64,000 bases of DNA from Methanocalculus chunghsingensis (lineage in GTDB: Archaea > Halobacteriota > Methanomicrobia > Methanomicrobiales > Methanocorpusculaceae), in contig NZ_JWHL01000007.1 of NCBI RefSeq assembly GCF_018132105.1, forward strand, positions 20,109 to 84,108, given 5' to 3'. The notes under the pieces are model-generated. The model had not been told where the DNA came from, made no database searches, and saw only the letters and a list, made by a program, of their open reading frames with translations. Numbering within the stretch: the stretch's first letter is position 1; each line of letters begins with the position of its first letter. Of the stretch, positions 1-8,004 are shown piece after piece. Position numbers and translations under genes: made by a program.

Positions 1-1
1 G

Positions 2-226
2 GTGCTCGTTAGAGAGAATCACACCTTCATGAACCTTCTTGCTGACGAGATCCTCAAGGATCCGGCAGTCAATGTTGCAAAATACCTTATTGAGTATCAG
101 TTCTCCGACCCGGAGCTTCTGGTAACCACCGATGGAAGCAAAGATCCGATCACTGCCATCAGAGAAGCCTGCAATCGGATCAGCAGATCGTGTGATGAAC
201 TCATCACACAGGTCAGCTCAGTCTGA
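2..226 (+). CDS. rpoL: DNA-directed RNA polymerase subunit L (5' truncated)
   Basis: This is the C-terminal part of the archaeal Rpb11/RpoL-type subunit, which pairs with subunit D in the platform that starts RNA polymerase assembly. The visible 74 residues carry the family core HTFMNLLADEILKDP followed by the typical VNVAKYLIEY strand and a C-terminal helix with ITAIREACNRI. Full-length family members are about 90-95 residues, so roughly the first 20 residues lie upstream of the window. The GTG at the window edge is therefore probably an internal valine and not the start. A T-run follows the stop at 249-254. Confidence 0.85.
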   Translation: MLVRENHTFMNLLADEILKDPAVNVAKYLIEYQFSDPELLVTTDGSKDPITAIREACNRISRSCDELITQVSSV

Positions 227-248
227 ATTACAAAAAAAATCCCATATC

Positions 249-254
249 TTTTTT
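249..254 (+). terminator. T-run terminator after rpoL
   Basis: Six T residues lie 23 nt after the rpoL stop codon. Archaeal termination commonly uses such T-runs without a strong hairpin. The region up to 358 holds no gene. Confidence 0.4.
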
Positions 255-359
255 CGAGTCAGGAGTATGTCGATACTCCGGACAATGCATGGCACCAGGC
301 TATAACGTAAAAGTACCTGTATCAAAAAAGGAAAGCGTATGATGCAGATCTAAAGCTGC

Positions 360-366
360 AAAAAAA
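360..366 (-). terminator. T-run terminator after aIF2-beta
   Basis: Seven A residues on the plus strand read as seven T residues on the minus strand, starting 7 nt past the aIF2-beta stop. This fits an oligo-T archaeal terminator. Confidence 0.45.
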
Positions 367-372
367 GATTAT

Positions 373-984
373 TCAGAGTCGCTGCGTAAATGCGACCTGC
401 CCTGATATCTTGGTTATCTTGACCTTCAGCTTCTGGCCGGGTTTTCCACCAGTCACATAGAGGATGTATTTTCCATGCTTGGCAACTCCGTCTCCACGCC
501 GACTGACCGACTCGATGTCAACCTCAAGCTCCTGACCCTCTTCAAGGCTCGTCCCTTTCACCTCGGTCCGTGCCCTGCGCTTCCTCACCGGCCTATGGCT
601 CCCGCAGGCATCGCATCTGAGCATCATGATCCGATCATCCTTGACCAGCCGGGTATCAGGCCTGCCGCATTCAGTACAGATAACGAAGTCATCGATGTAG
701 TTCTTCACGATCGCTGCGAGCACATCTGTCTCAAATTTCCCATTGAAGATCGCCCGGCTACCATCGATCTTCCCGGCAGTCCCGAGTTCCCCCAGCATGA
801 ACTTCATCAGATGATCGGGATCCCTGCTGAGCGTTCCTACAATCTCTGAAAAGTTTTCAAGAACCGTCGTTTTACCCTCAAGGTACGACTTCACCGGCGG
901 CACGACGAACCGCTCCCCCGTCTCCGTCGGTTCGGTGATGTCGGTGTACGCCCTCTTTAATAATTCCTCGTACGAATCGACCAT
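373..984 (-). CDS. Translation initiation factor aIF2 subunit beta with C-terminal TRAM domain
   Basis: This is the beta subunit of archaeal aIF2, the GTP-dependent factor that brings initiator Met-tRNA to the small ribosomal subunit. The N-terminal alpha/beta domain (about residues 25-95) is followed by a C4 zinc finger with Cys103, Cys106, Cys124 and Cys127. An RNA-binding TRAM domain follows at about residues 144-203 (VDIESVSRRGDGVAKHGKY is typical). Fusion of aIF2-beta to TRAM occurs in some Euryarchaeota, whereas the ordinary protein ends soon after the zinc finger. The ATG at 984 gives MVDSYEELLKRAY; a GTG two codons upstream is possible. The gene is divergent from purL. Confidence 0.9.
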   Translation of the reverse strand: MVDSYEELLKRAYTDITEPTETGERFVVPPVKSYLEGKTTVLENFSEIVGTLSRDPDHLMKFMLGELGTAGKIDGSRAIFNGKFETDVLAAIVKNYIDDFVICTECGRPDTRLVKDDRIMMLRCDACGSHRPVRKRRARTEVKGTSLEEGQELEVDIESVSRRGDGVAKHGKYILYVTGGKPGQKLKVKITKISGQVAFTQRL

Positions 985-1074
985 GCTCACTATATGGGAG
1001 GCAGGCAGTAAAAAGGATGGTATCGGATCGGGTGTGAGATGCTTTTTCTTCTTACGGGTTGACCTCTCTTGGTA

Positions 1075-3150
1075 ATGCTATCCTCCGAAGACCACATGGC
1101 CATCTGCTCACAACTTGGCAGGGATATAACACCTCTTGAGGCTGCTGCCTTTGAGAATCTCTGGAGTGAACACTGTAGTTACCGATCCACGAAAGCCCTG
1201 CTCAGAACCCTCCCGACCGATGGAAAGAATGTCATCATCGGGCCTGGCGATGATGCGGCGATCGTCTCCTTCTCAGATAAAGTCGCACTTGCAATAGGGA
1301 TGGAGAGCCATAATCATCCAAGCTACGTTGATCCATACGATGGTGCCGCCACCGGTGTCGGCGGGATCGTCCGGGATATCATCTCAATGGGTGCAAAACC
1401 GATCGCCCTGATGGATCCCCTCTGTTTTGGCACCCTCGATTCAGAGAAGACGAAGAATCTCTTTGAGCATGTTGTATCCGGTATCGGAGATTACGGCAAC
1501 TGTATCGGTGTTCCTGTTGTCAGGGGAGATCTCATCTTCGATGAGAGCTATCGGGGCAATCCCCTCGTCAACGTCGTCGCCGTAGGAATGCTTGATCCTG
1601 AGAATATCATAACCGGTCGTGTCAAGACTCCTGGAAACCGGTTGATCCTCTATGGATCAAGGACAGGCAGAGATGGCCTTGGCGGCGCATCATTTGCGTC
1701 CCGTGATCTCTCGGAGGATGCCGAGGCAGAAGACCGACCCAGCGTCCAGGTCGGCGACCCCTACATTGAGAAGCTCCTCATCGATGCAACCATGGCAATG
1801 TGCAGCACCGGAAAGATACGCGCCTGCAGAGATCTGGGGGCCGCAGGGTTTGCCGGTGCATCAAGTGAGATGGCAAGCACCTGGGGCGCACGCATTATTG
1901 CGGACAATGTTCCACTTCGCGAGTCAGGGATGAACGAGGTGGAGATCATGCTCGCAGAATCCCAGGAACGGATGCTTGCCGAGGTCGCGCCTGAGGATGT
2001 CGAACTGATTGGATCGATTGCAGAGAAGTATGATCTCGCCTGGGCAGATGTCGGAGAGGTAATAGCCGAGCCAAGGTATATCGTCGAGTTCAAAGGTACG
2101 GTCGTCTGCGATCTCCCGATCGATCTCCTCGTTGGCGGCGCGCCATCCTGTGAACGCGAGATGCTGCCATACACCCTCGAAAAGCCATTTTCCCGTCCGG
2201 ATGAGGATATCCGGACCCTCTGCCTGAAAGTACTTGCTCACCCTGAGTGTGCTGCAAAGGACTGGGTATTCTCCCAGTATGATCATGATGTCCAGCTCAG
2301 AACCGTCTCACTCGGCCCGGATGCAGCATGTATCCGGCTCGATGGAAATGGACTTTACCTCACTTGCGGATGCAATCCACGCCATATCCACCTTCGCCCC
2401 CGTGACGGGACGGCAAATGCAGTCCTTGAGAACGTCTCTAACCTTGCCTGCTATGGGGCTCTGCCGATCTGCGCCGTTGACTGCCTCAATTTCGCAAGTC
2501 CTGTACACCCTGAGATTAACTGGCAGATTGCAGAGTCGATCGCAGGGATGGGGGAGATGTGCCGGCATCTTGATGCCCCGATCGTCGGAGGCAACGTCTC
2601 ATTGTATAATGAGAGTGATGAGTTTGAGACCCAGATCAAGCCGACACCGATGCTGGGGATGATCGGAAAAGGCGAGGTGATCAGACGATCACCTCCGGAA
2701 GAGGGAGCGATCCTCGCCCTCATCGGGACGACGAGGCCGGAGTTTGGCGGCTCAATCCTCGACTGCATCACCGGGTGCGGCGGCAACGCCCCGGAGACCG
2801 GCGATCCCGCAATCGTCGTCTCAATCAGGAATATGGTTCAGTCAGGCAGCTTTGCAGCAGTGACCGATCTCTCCCGTGGCGGGCTCCTCACCGCACTAAC
2901 AAAGATCGCCCCGCGATGCAGCATTGAGATCCGGGGAGATCCAATCGAGGTCCTCTTCTCAGAGTCATATGCACGATTCCTTGTGGCCGTTCATGACAGA
3001 ACAATCCTCAGGGATCTCCCCCATACCATCCTTGGAACGGTCGGTGGAGATGCTCTCACTATACTCGCCGGTGATGAAACAATACGGCTGACAGACGAGG
3101 ATATGGCAGCATCTGGCCAGACGATCAGGGATCTGATGAGGATCGATTAG
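1075..3150 (+). CDS. purL: Phosphoribosylformylglycinamidine synthase subunit PurL
   Basis: This enzyme makes FGAM from FGAR, ATP and ammonia in step 4 of purine synthesis. At 691 residues it is the short type that works with separate PurQ (glutaminase) and PurS proteins, neither of which is in this window. Recognisable elements are the N-terminal motif FENLWSEHCSYRSTK, the phosphate/Mg-binding GPGDDAA segment, HNHPSYVDPYDGAATG, and the second AIRS-type half with GGNVSLYNE. The ATG at 1075 is preferred; a TTG two codons earlier is the alternative. The 3' end overlaps the stop of the opposite-strand flavodoxin gene by 4 nt. purM and purF lie elsewhere in the window, so purine genes are dispersed. 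Confidence 0.96.
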   Translation: MLSSEDHMAICSQLGRDITPLEAAAFENLWSEHCSYRSTKALLRTLPTDGKNVIIGPGDDAAIVSFSDKVALAIGMESHNHPSYVDPYDGAATGVGGIVRDIISMGAKPIALMDPLCFGTLDSEKTKNLFEHVVSGIGDYGNCIGVPVVRGDLIFDESYRGNPLVNVVAVGMLDPENIITGRVKTPGNRLILYGSRTGRDGLGGASFASRDLSEDAEAEDRPSVQVGDPYIEKLLIDATMAMCSTGKIRACRDLGAAGFAGASSEMASTWGARIIADNVPLRESGMNEVEIMLAESQERMLAEVAPEDVELIGSIAEKYDLAWADVGEVIAEPRYIVEFKGTVVCDLPIDLLVGGAPSCEREMLPYTLEKPFSRPDEDIRTLCLKVLAHPECAAKDWVFSQYDHDVQLRTVSLGPDAACIRLDGNGLYLTCGCNPRHIHLRPRDGTANAVLENVSNLACYGALPICAVDCLNFASPVHPEINWQIAESIAGMGEMCRHLDAPIVGGNVSLYNESDEFETQIKPTPMLGMIGKGEVIRRSPPEEGAILALIGTTRPEFGGSILDCITGCGGNAPETGDPAIVVSIRNMVQSGSFAAVTDLSRGGLLTALTKIAPRCSIEIRGDPIEVLFSESYARFLVAVHDRTILRDLPHTILGTVGGDALTILAGDETIRLTDEDMAASGQTIRDLMRID

Positions 3151-3635
3151 GATCTGGCAATATCCCAGAGGAATCCTTTGAGGGCATTTAGCTCCTCATC
3201 ATCCCGCCTCCCCTTTATTGAATGGGGGATGTGATACCTGCCGAGAACCTCCATTCCGAGTGATTGTGCTCGATCGCTCATAATCTTCAGGGTATCCCCC
3301 GGAGAGCCACCGGATGTACAGACAAGAACCGTTTTTTTGCCGGATGCATTCTTTAATGCAGAAAAGATCGCGTTGACCGCCGGTGTCGGCCGGGATGCCC
3401 AGACAGGTGATCCGATAATGACAAGATCATATCCTCTCAGATCGATAGACGAGGGCTCAATCTCGGCAGAATTACCAAAAAGCGCACGTGGAGCACCAAG
3501 AAGATACATCGTCGCCTTTCCGTACCCTGCCATATCACGGACCCTGAGAGATTCGGAAGCGATGGACCGGATGATCTCTTCCATCACCGCATGAGTATTA
3601 CCGGTCTCACTGTGATAGACGCAGATGGAGCGCAT
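3147..3635 (-). CDS. Flavodoxin-fold protein
   Basis: This is a 162-residue protein with a flavodoxin/FMN-binding fold. The N-terminal strand and phosphate loop read MRSICVYHSETGNTHAVMEEI, in which SETGNT is the FMN phosphate-binding loop. The segment LVIIGSPVWASRPTPAVNAIF corresponds to the second FMN loop, and TVLVCTSGGSPGDTL to the third. It probably carries electrons or serves as a flavodoxin-like reductase; the partner is unknown. The ATG at 3635 is chosen because the flavodoxin strand begins there and the preceding sequence is AT-rich promoter-like DNA. An ilvC terminator-like T-run lies just upstream. Confidence 0.8.
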   Translation of the reverse strand: MRSICVYHSETGNTHAVMEEIIRSIASESLRVRDMAGYGKATMYLLGAPRALFGNSAEIEPSSIDLRGYDLVIIGSPVWASRPTPAVNAIFSALKNASGKKTVLVCTSGGSPGDTLKIMSDRAQSLGMEVLGRYHIPHSIKGRRDDEELNALKGFLWDIARS

Positions 3636-3674
3636 AGCGCCGTATATTTTTCTTATAGGCAATAAATATTTTTT

Positions 3675-3682
3675 AAAAAAAA
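3675..3682 (-). terminator. T-run terminator after ilvC
   Basis: Eight A residues on the plus strand give a T8 run on the minus strand about 11 nt past the ilvC stop codon. The surrounding 3636-3693 segment is very AT-rich and probably also carries the flavodoxin promoter. Confidence 0.5.
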
Positions 3683-3693
3683 TGATGGATTTT

Positions 3694-4686
3694 TTATAAG
3701 TTCTTAAATTGTGGCATATCCTTTCGGAGTTCTGCCCCGACAGCCTCAATTTCATGCTCTTCATCAGCACGCGTGAGCGCGTTAAAGACGGGGCGGTTAA
3801 CCATATTCTCGAGGATCCACTCTTTTGCAAAGGTTCCGTTCTGGATCTCGGCAAGGATCTCCTCCATCGCCATCCTGCTCTCCGGTCCGATGACACGGGG
3901 ACCCCGGGTCAGGTCGCCATACTGGGCGGTGTTGCTGATATAGCGCCGCATCTTCGTGAAGCCACCTTCGTAGATGAGATCAACGATGAGTTTCGTCTCA
4001 TGGAGCACCTCAAGATATGCCATCTCAGGACTGTACCCTGCATCAACAAGGGTCTCAAATCCCTCCCTGATGAGCGAGGTGATGCCCCCGCAGAGGACTG
4101 CCTGTTCTCCGAAGAGGTCGGTCTCAGTCTCTTCACGGAACGTCGTCTCAAGTACCATCGCGCGGGTTGATCCGATCCCTTTTGCATATGCAAGGGCGAG
4201 ATTCCGGGCGTCTCCTGAGATATCCTGATAGACTGCAATGAGGGCCGGAACACCCTTCCCCTCGGTATAGGTTCGTCTGACCATGAAGCCGGGCCCTTTT
4301 GGAGCGACCATGAAGACATTCACGCCCTCAGGCGCAACAATCTGACCGTAGTGAATGTTGAAACCATGGGAGAAGACAAGGGATGCTCCATCACGGAGAA
4401 ACGGGCCGATTTCTGAGCGGAAAACCGGACCCTGCGTCTCATCAGGGAGAAGAATCTGGACAAGATCGGCCTTCTTGACAGCATCTGAAACCGAAAAGAC
4501 CTCAAAGTTATCCTTTTCTGCCTCTTCCCAGCTCTTGCCGGGGCGGAGGCCGATGATGACATCAAGTCCGCTGTCGCGGAGGTTCAATGCCTGGCCGCGG
4601 CCCTGTGAGCCGTAGCCGATGACGGCGATCTTCTTCCCTTTGAGGTACGAAAGATCGGCGTCTGCGTCATAGTACTTCTGAACCAT
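3694..4686 (-). CDS. ilvC: Ketol-acid reductoisomerase (NADP+)
   Basis: IlvC converts acetolactate or acetohydroxybutyrate to the dihydroxy acid in valine, leucine and isoleucine synthesis. The 330-residue length matches the short class I enzyme. The Rossmann motif [20 protein letters not shown] is at about residues 21-40. The knotted C-terminal domain contains the Mg-binding segment [13 protein letters not shown] and the conserved [17 protein letters not shown]. The start ATG has [12 protein letters not shown] next to it, typical of the family. The gene stands alone, divergent from mptA, with no ilvB/N or leu genes nearby. Confidence 0.97.
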   Translation of the reverse strand: MVQKYYDADADLSYLKGKKIAVIGYGSQGRGQALNLRDSGLDVIIGLRPGKSWEEAEKDNFEVFSVSDAVKKADLVQILLPDETQGPVFRSEIGPFLRDGASLVFSHGFNIHYGQIVAPEGVNVFMVAPKGPGFMVRRTYTEGKGVPALIAVYQDISGDARNLALAYAKGIGSTRAMVLETTFREETETDLFGEQAVLCGGITSLIREGFETLVDAGYSPEMAYLEVLHETKLIVDLIYEGGFTKMRRYISNTAQYGDLTRGPRVIGPESRMAMEEILAEIQNGTFAKEWILENMVNRPVFNALTRADEEHEIEAVGAELRKDMPQFKNL

Positions 4687-4720
4687 AGGTATTCCAGAGT
4701 ATATGCGGCTCGAGCCTACA

Positions 4721-4733
4721 TAAATATATTATA
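4721..4733 (-). promoter_or_regulatory. Candidate ilvC promoter (TATA region)
   Basis: On the minus strand the sequence reads TATAATATATTTA, a good archaeal TATA-box candidate. It lies about 35-47 nt upstream of the ilvC ATG, giving a short leader. It sits in the 122-nt spacer shared with mptA. Confidence 0.45.
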
Positions 4734-4755
4734 CTCCGACTCATACCTGACTGTA

Positions 4756-4763
4756 CTTTTATC
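4756..4763 (+). promoter_or_regulatory. Candidate mptA promoter (TATA-like)
   Basis: The sequence CTTTTATC lies about 50 nt before the mptA ATG. Transcription starting about 25 nt downstream would leave a leader of about 25 nt. Confidence 0.35.
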
Positions 4764-4808
4764 ATCCGAGTCTTCTCTCAAGAAGATACGACATAGAGGT
4801 CTTTTCGC

Positions 4809-5744
4809 ATGGAACTGTCAGATATTCAGTCCACTATCCCCGATATCCGGATCAATCTGAGCCGGGTGGGCGTACGTAACGTAAGAAAACTCATTGAAGT
4901 TGCACGGGTTGGAAAACGGCCGGCAATCTTCATATCAAAGTTTGATATCTTCGTCGATCTCCCGGGTTCCCTCAAAGGTGCAAACCTGTCGAGGAACTTT
5001 GAGGTCATCGACGATGTTATGGATAAGGCAATCGGTGGAGAGGTAAAGGAGATCGAGGAGGTCTGCAGCACTGTTGCACGGAAACTCCTCGACCGGCATG
5101 AGTATGCCGAACGAACCGAGGTCAGGATGAAGAGCGAATTCATGGTGAAGAGGGAGACCCCTGTCACAGGAACCCAGTGCCATGAAGTCGTGACAGTCCA
5201 TGCCAGGGCCATTGCCCAGCGAACAAGCAGGGAGCCGATCATCAGAAAAAGCATCGGTGCAGAGGTGACAGGTATGACCGCCTGCCCATGTGCCCAGAAT
5301 ATCATGAAGGATCATGCCATGGTCGTTCTTGAGAACCTGGGTGTTGATGCAGAGACGATGGAAAAGTTCTTCGAGGAAGTACCCATGGCGACCCATAACC
5401 AGCGTGGAAAGGGTTTCCTCTGCATTGAGACCGATGATGATCAGCATGTTCCTCTTGAAGATGTCATTGATGTACTCAAAGAGTCGATGAGCGGGAAGAT
5501 CTACGAGCTCCTCAAACGGGGTGACGAGAGTTACGTTGTGATGGAAGCACATAAAAATCCGAGATTCGTCGAAGACTGTGTCAGGGAGATGGCAAAGAAG
5601 GTCGTATCAACGTTCGGCCACCTGCCAGGAGATGCCTACATCACGATAAAACAGACGAATGAAGAGAGTATTCATCAGCATGATGCCTATGCAGAGCGTC
5701 ATGCAACCCTCGCTGAGCTGTATTCTGAGCTGAACGGTGATTGA
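4809..5744 (+). CDS. mptA: GTP cyclohydrolase IV (MptA)
   Basis: MptA is the archaeal Fe(II)-dependent GTP cyclohydrolase that makes 7,8-dihydroneopterin 2',3'-cyclic phosphate. This is the first step of tetrahydromethanopterin, the C1 carrier of methanogenesis. The 311-residue length is typical. Family signatures are the conserved GTQCHEVVTVHARAIAQ, the TACPCAQN segment, and ATHNQRGKGFLCIE. The first ATG gives MELSDIQSTIPDIRINLSRVG, the expected N-terminus. The gene is monocistronic and followed by two strong hairpins at 5767-5836. Confidence 0.95.
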   Translation: MELSDIQSTIPDIRINLSRVGVRNVRKLIEVARVGKRPAIFISKFDIFVDLPGSLKGANLSRNFEVIDDVMDKAIGGEVKEIEEVCSTVARKLLDRHEYAERTEVRMKSEFMVKRETPVTGTQCHEVVTVHARAIAQRTSREPIIRKSIGAEVTGMTACPCAQNIMKDHAMVVLENLGVDAETMEKFFEEVPMATHNQRGKGFLCIETDDDQHVPLEDVIDVLKESMSGKIYELLKRGDESYVVMEAHKNPRFVEDCVREMAKKVVSTFGHLPGDAYITIKQTNEESIHQHDAYAERHATLAELYSELNGD

Positions 5745-5766
5745 AGAGCACCGTCATTCCTTCTGA

Positions 5767-5836
5767 GGTGCTGCATCATCGCAGCACCCCCTTTCGGGGA
5801 TCGTGTTTCCTGATCAAAATCAGGTGAAAGATCCCC
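5767..5836 (+). terminator. Two adjacent hairpins downstream of mptA
   Basis: The first hairpin has a perfect 8-bp stem (5767-5774 with 5781-5788, loop ATCATC). The second has an outer 7-bp stem GGGGATC/GATCCCC (5796-5802 with 5830-5836) and an inner stem CCTGAT/ATCAGG (5809-5814 with 5819-5824) around a CAAA loop, extended by TTTC/GAAA across a one-base bulge. They start 23 nt after the mptA stop. They could terminate mptA transcription, stabilise its 3' end, or belong to a small RNA. Confidence 0.5.
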
Positions 5837-6066
5837 TCCAAATATTATAATTTTTAATATATAATTTAAAATTATCTTAAACGAGAGCGCACACCCCTTT
5901 TTTCACCCAATACGGGAAAGTATATGGATTAATGGCGAAAATAAGGTGTTTTTTAAAATTACATCTTTTTTATAACACCAAGTAATACATTTATACAAAT
6001 AGTGGCGATCCAAGACTGATGAACATCAAAAACTATAATTAACGATATCGATCCAATTCTTCTCAG
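5837..6066. other. AT-rich intergenic region upstream of frh
   Basis: No convincing open reading frame, tRNA or repeat array is visible here. The first part (5837-5880) is almost pure A/T with several TATA-like words. The rest contains scattered TTTTTT/TTTATA words. It could carry a second promoter or regulator sites for the hydrogenase operon. Confidence 0.4.
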
Positions 6067-6106
6067 CGTACCTTGGTACGTGTCATAACCGCACAGGAAT
6101 ATATAT
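6067..6106 (+). promoter_or_regulatory. frh operon promoter with upstream inverted repeat
   Basis: A TATA box (AATATATAT, about 6098-6106) lies about 45-50 nt upstream of the frhA start. Nineteen nt before it is an inverted repeat, CGTACC-TT-GGTACG (6067-6080), a plausible binding site for a transcription factor acting near the BRE/TATA. A single half-site CGTAC recurs right after the TATA box at 6107-6111. Confidence 0.5.
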
Positions 6107-6148
6107 CGTACAGCATTTCGACCACCACATTTGGATGAGGCGATAACA

Positions 6149-7516
6149 TTGTCGAAAGTAGTAGAAGTTTCCCCAACCACAAGGCATGAAGGCCATTCCA
6201 AGCTCGTGTTGAAAGTCAATGATGACGGCATCATCGAGCGAGGGGACTGGCTCTCCATTACTCCTGTCAGGGGTATTGAAAAGCTTGCCATCGGCAAGAC
6301 GATGGAGCAGGTCCCAAAGATTGCGTCCCGTGTCTGTGGAATATGTCCGATTGCCCACACCCTCGCTGCAACAGAAGCGATGGAGGCATCAATCGGTTGT
6401 GAGATCACAGAAGATGCATATCTTCTCAGACTGATTCTCCAGTGTGCAAACAGGCTTCACAGCCATGCACTGCATGACATCCTGGCATTACCTGATATGT
6501 ATCTTCCAGGAACAGACACCAAGATCAACCCCTTCTCCCCAGAGGAGCCGGTCAGAAGCGTTGCAAAGCGTATTCAGACCCTCCGTATGGTCGGCCAGAC
6601 GATCGGCGAGATCGTCGGTGGAGAAGCCGTACACCCATCAAACCCACGTGTCGGCGGTATGTATAAAAACATCACCCCGAGGGCAAGGGCAAAAGTCTAT
6701 GACCTTGCCAAGATGGCACTCCCACTCGCCCGTGAGCAGATGGAGTTTATGATCGCAGTCTTCAGGAACTGGCAGAAGCGTGACTGGGCAGAAGTCGCAG
6801 GGAAAGAGATCCCAATTCCGGACAGATTCGGATACCATAACCAGGGATACATGGCAGCAGACCCGGTCTACGGCTGCACCTCCCTCGATGAGAACCCACG
6901 CTGGTTCCCTGAGCGCTGGACTGAAGTCCGGCCATGGGACTGGTACATGGGCGAAGAAGAGATCACCCTCGAAGATCCATCCTATCCGGTCGGCGGCACA
7001 ACCAAGGCAGGCACCAAGGCATGGCCACAGATGGAGGCCTGCACCGGTGTCCCACTCTACGATGGACAGCCTGTTGAGGTCGGTCCACGTGCCCGTCTTG
7101 TTGAGTTCAAGAACTATGATGAGAGAGGTGCCATGGGCTTAAACATCGCCCGTGAGATGGAATACATGGATGCAGTCTACAAGATGATCGAGGCTGCCGA
7201 CGCACTGAACTGTTCAGGTGCAGTCCTTCCGGACGTTATCCCACAGGGCGACGGCTCAATCGGATGGGCGGCAAATGAAGCCCCACGAGGCTGTGATGTG
7301 CACCTGGCAAAAGTCAGGAACGGCAAAGTCGAGTGGTTCTCAATGCTCGTCCCGACGACCTGGAACTTCCCGACCTGCAGCCGGGCCCTCGAAGGAGCCC
7401 CATGGCAGCTTGCTGAGATAATCGTCCGTGCCTATGACCCCTGTGTCTCCTGTGCAACCCACATGATCGTTGTCGATGAAGACAAGAGGCTCGTAGCAGA
7501 GAAGCTCTTCGAGTGA
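6149..7516 (+). CDS. frhA: Coenzyme F420-reducing [NiFe] hydrogenase, large subunit alpha
   Basis: FrhA carries the NiFe active site that oxidises H2; electrons pass through FrhG to FrhB, which reduces F420 for CO2 reduction to methane. The N-terminal nickel motif RVCGICPIAH is at residues 61-70 and the C-terminal motif DPCVSCATH at 430-438. A 17-residue tail follows the last His, the part normally removed by the maturation protease. The start is taken as TTG at 6149 (MSKVVEVSPTTRHEG) because GGATGAGG at 6133-6140 forms a ribosome-binding site 8 nt upstream and overlaps the other in-frame TTG at 6131. It overlaps frhD by 4 nt. Confidence 0.96.
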   Translation: MSKVVEVSPTTRHEGHSKLVLKVNDDGIIERGDWLSITPVRGIEKLAIGKTMEQVPKIASRVCGICPIAHTLAATEAMEASIGCEITEDAYLLRLILQCANRLHSHALHDILALPDMYLPGTDTKINPFSPEEPVRSVAKRIQTLRMVGQTIGEIVGGEAVHPSNPRVGGMYKNITPRARAKVYDLAKMALPLAREQMEFMIAVFRNWQKRDWAEVAGKEIPIPDRFGYHNQGYMAADPVYGCTSLDENPRWFPERWTEVRPWDWYMGEEEITLEDPSYPVGGTTKAGTKAWPQMEACTGVPLYDGQPVEVGPRARLVEFKNYDERGAMGLNIAREMEYMDAVYKMIEAADALNCSGAVLPDVIPQGDGSIGWAANEAPRGCDVHLAKVRNGKVEWFSMLVPTTWNFPTCSRALEGAPWQLAEIIVRAYDPCVSCATHMIVVDEDKRLVAEKLFE

Positions 7517-8004
7517 GTGCATTCATGGATGAGCTGTACCCCGAGATAGTCATCGCCGGCTGTGGCAACATGCTCTTTGGCGATGACGGCTTCGGTCCTG
7601 AGGTTGTGGAGCGATTGAAGGCATATGATCTGCCCGACAATGTAAAGGCAGTCGATGTTGGCCTTGGCGGCCCTCACTTCTGCTTTACGATGCTCGACAA
7701 CGGAGTGACAAAGAAGCTGATAATCCTCGATATCGTTGACTTCGGCGCAGAGCCCGGAACGCTCACAAAGCTCCGGGTTGAGGACCTGCCCCCAGGTACC
7801 TACCGTGATGCCCATTCATGGGATCTCACGGAACCACTCACCCGCCTGAAAGATAAAGTTGATATCATGGTCATCGGGTGTCAGCCGAAGAATGTACCTT
7901 CCGCCGACTTTGAACTCAGTATCTCAAAGGAGGTCGAGGAAGCCATACCCCGGACGATTCAGGTTGTATTGAAGGAGATAGGGGTGAACAATGGGAATTC
8001 TTGA
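7513..8004 (+). CDS. frhD: F420-reducing hydrogenase maturation protease FrhD
   Basis: FrhD is the HycI/HyaD-type endopeptidase that clips the C-terminal tail of FrhA after nickel insertion. The fold signature IVIAGCGNMLFGDDGFGPEVVERL (residues about 9-32) contains the acidic metal ligand. A second acidic cluster follows at LIILDIVDFGAEPG, and the conserved histidine is in RDAHSWDLTEPL. The length of 163 residues is normal. The GTG start overlaps the frhA stop by 4 nt; an ATG at 7525 (MDELYPEIVIAG) is an equally plausible start. The 3' end overlaps the ATG of the long form of frhG by 14 nt. Confidence 0.93.
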   Translation: MSAFMDELYPEIVIAGCGNMLFGDDGFGPEVVERLKAYDLPDNVKAVDVGLGGPHFCFTMLDNGVTKKLIILDIVDFGAEPGTLTKLRVEDLPPGTYRDAHSWDLTEPLTRLKDKVDIMVIGCQPKNVPSADFELSISKEVEEAIPRTIQVVLKEIGVNNGNS

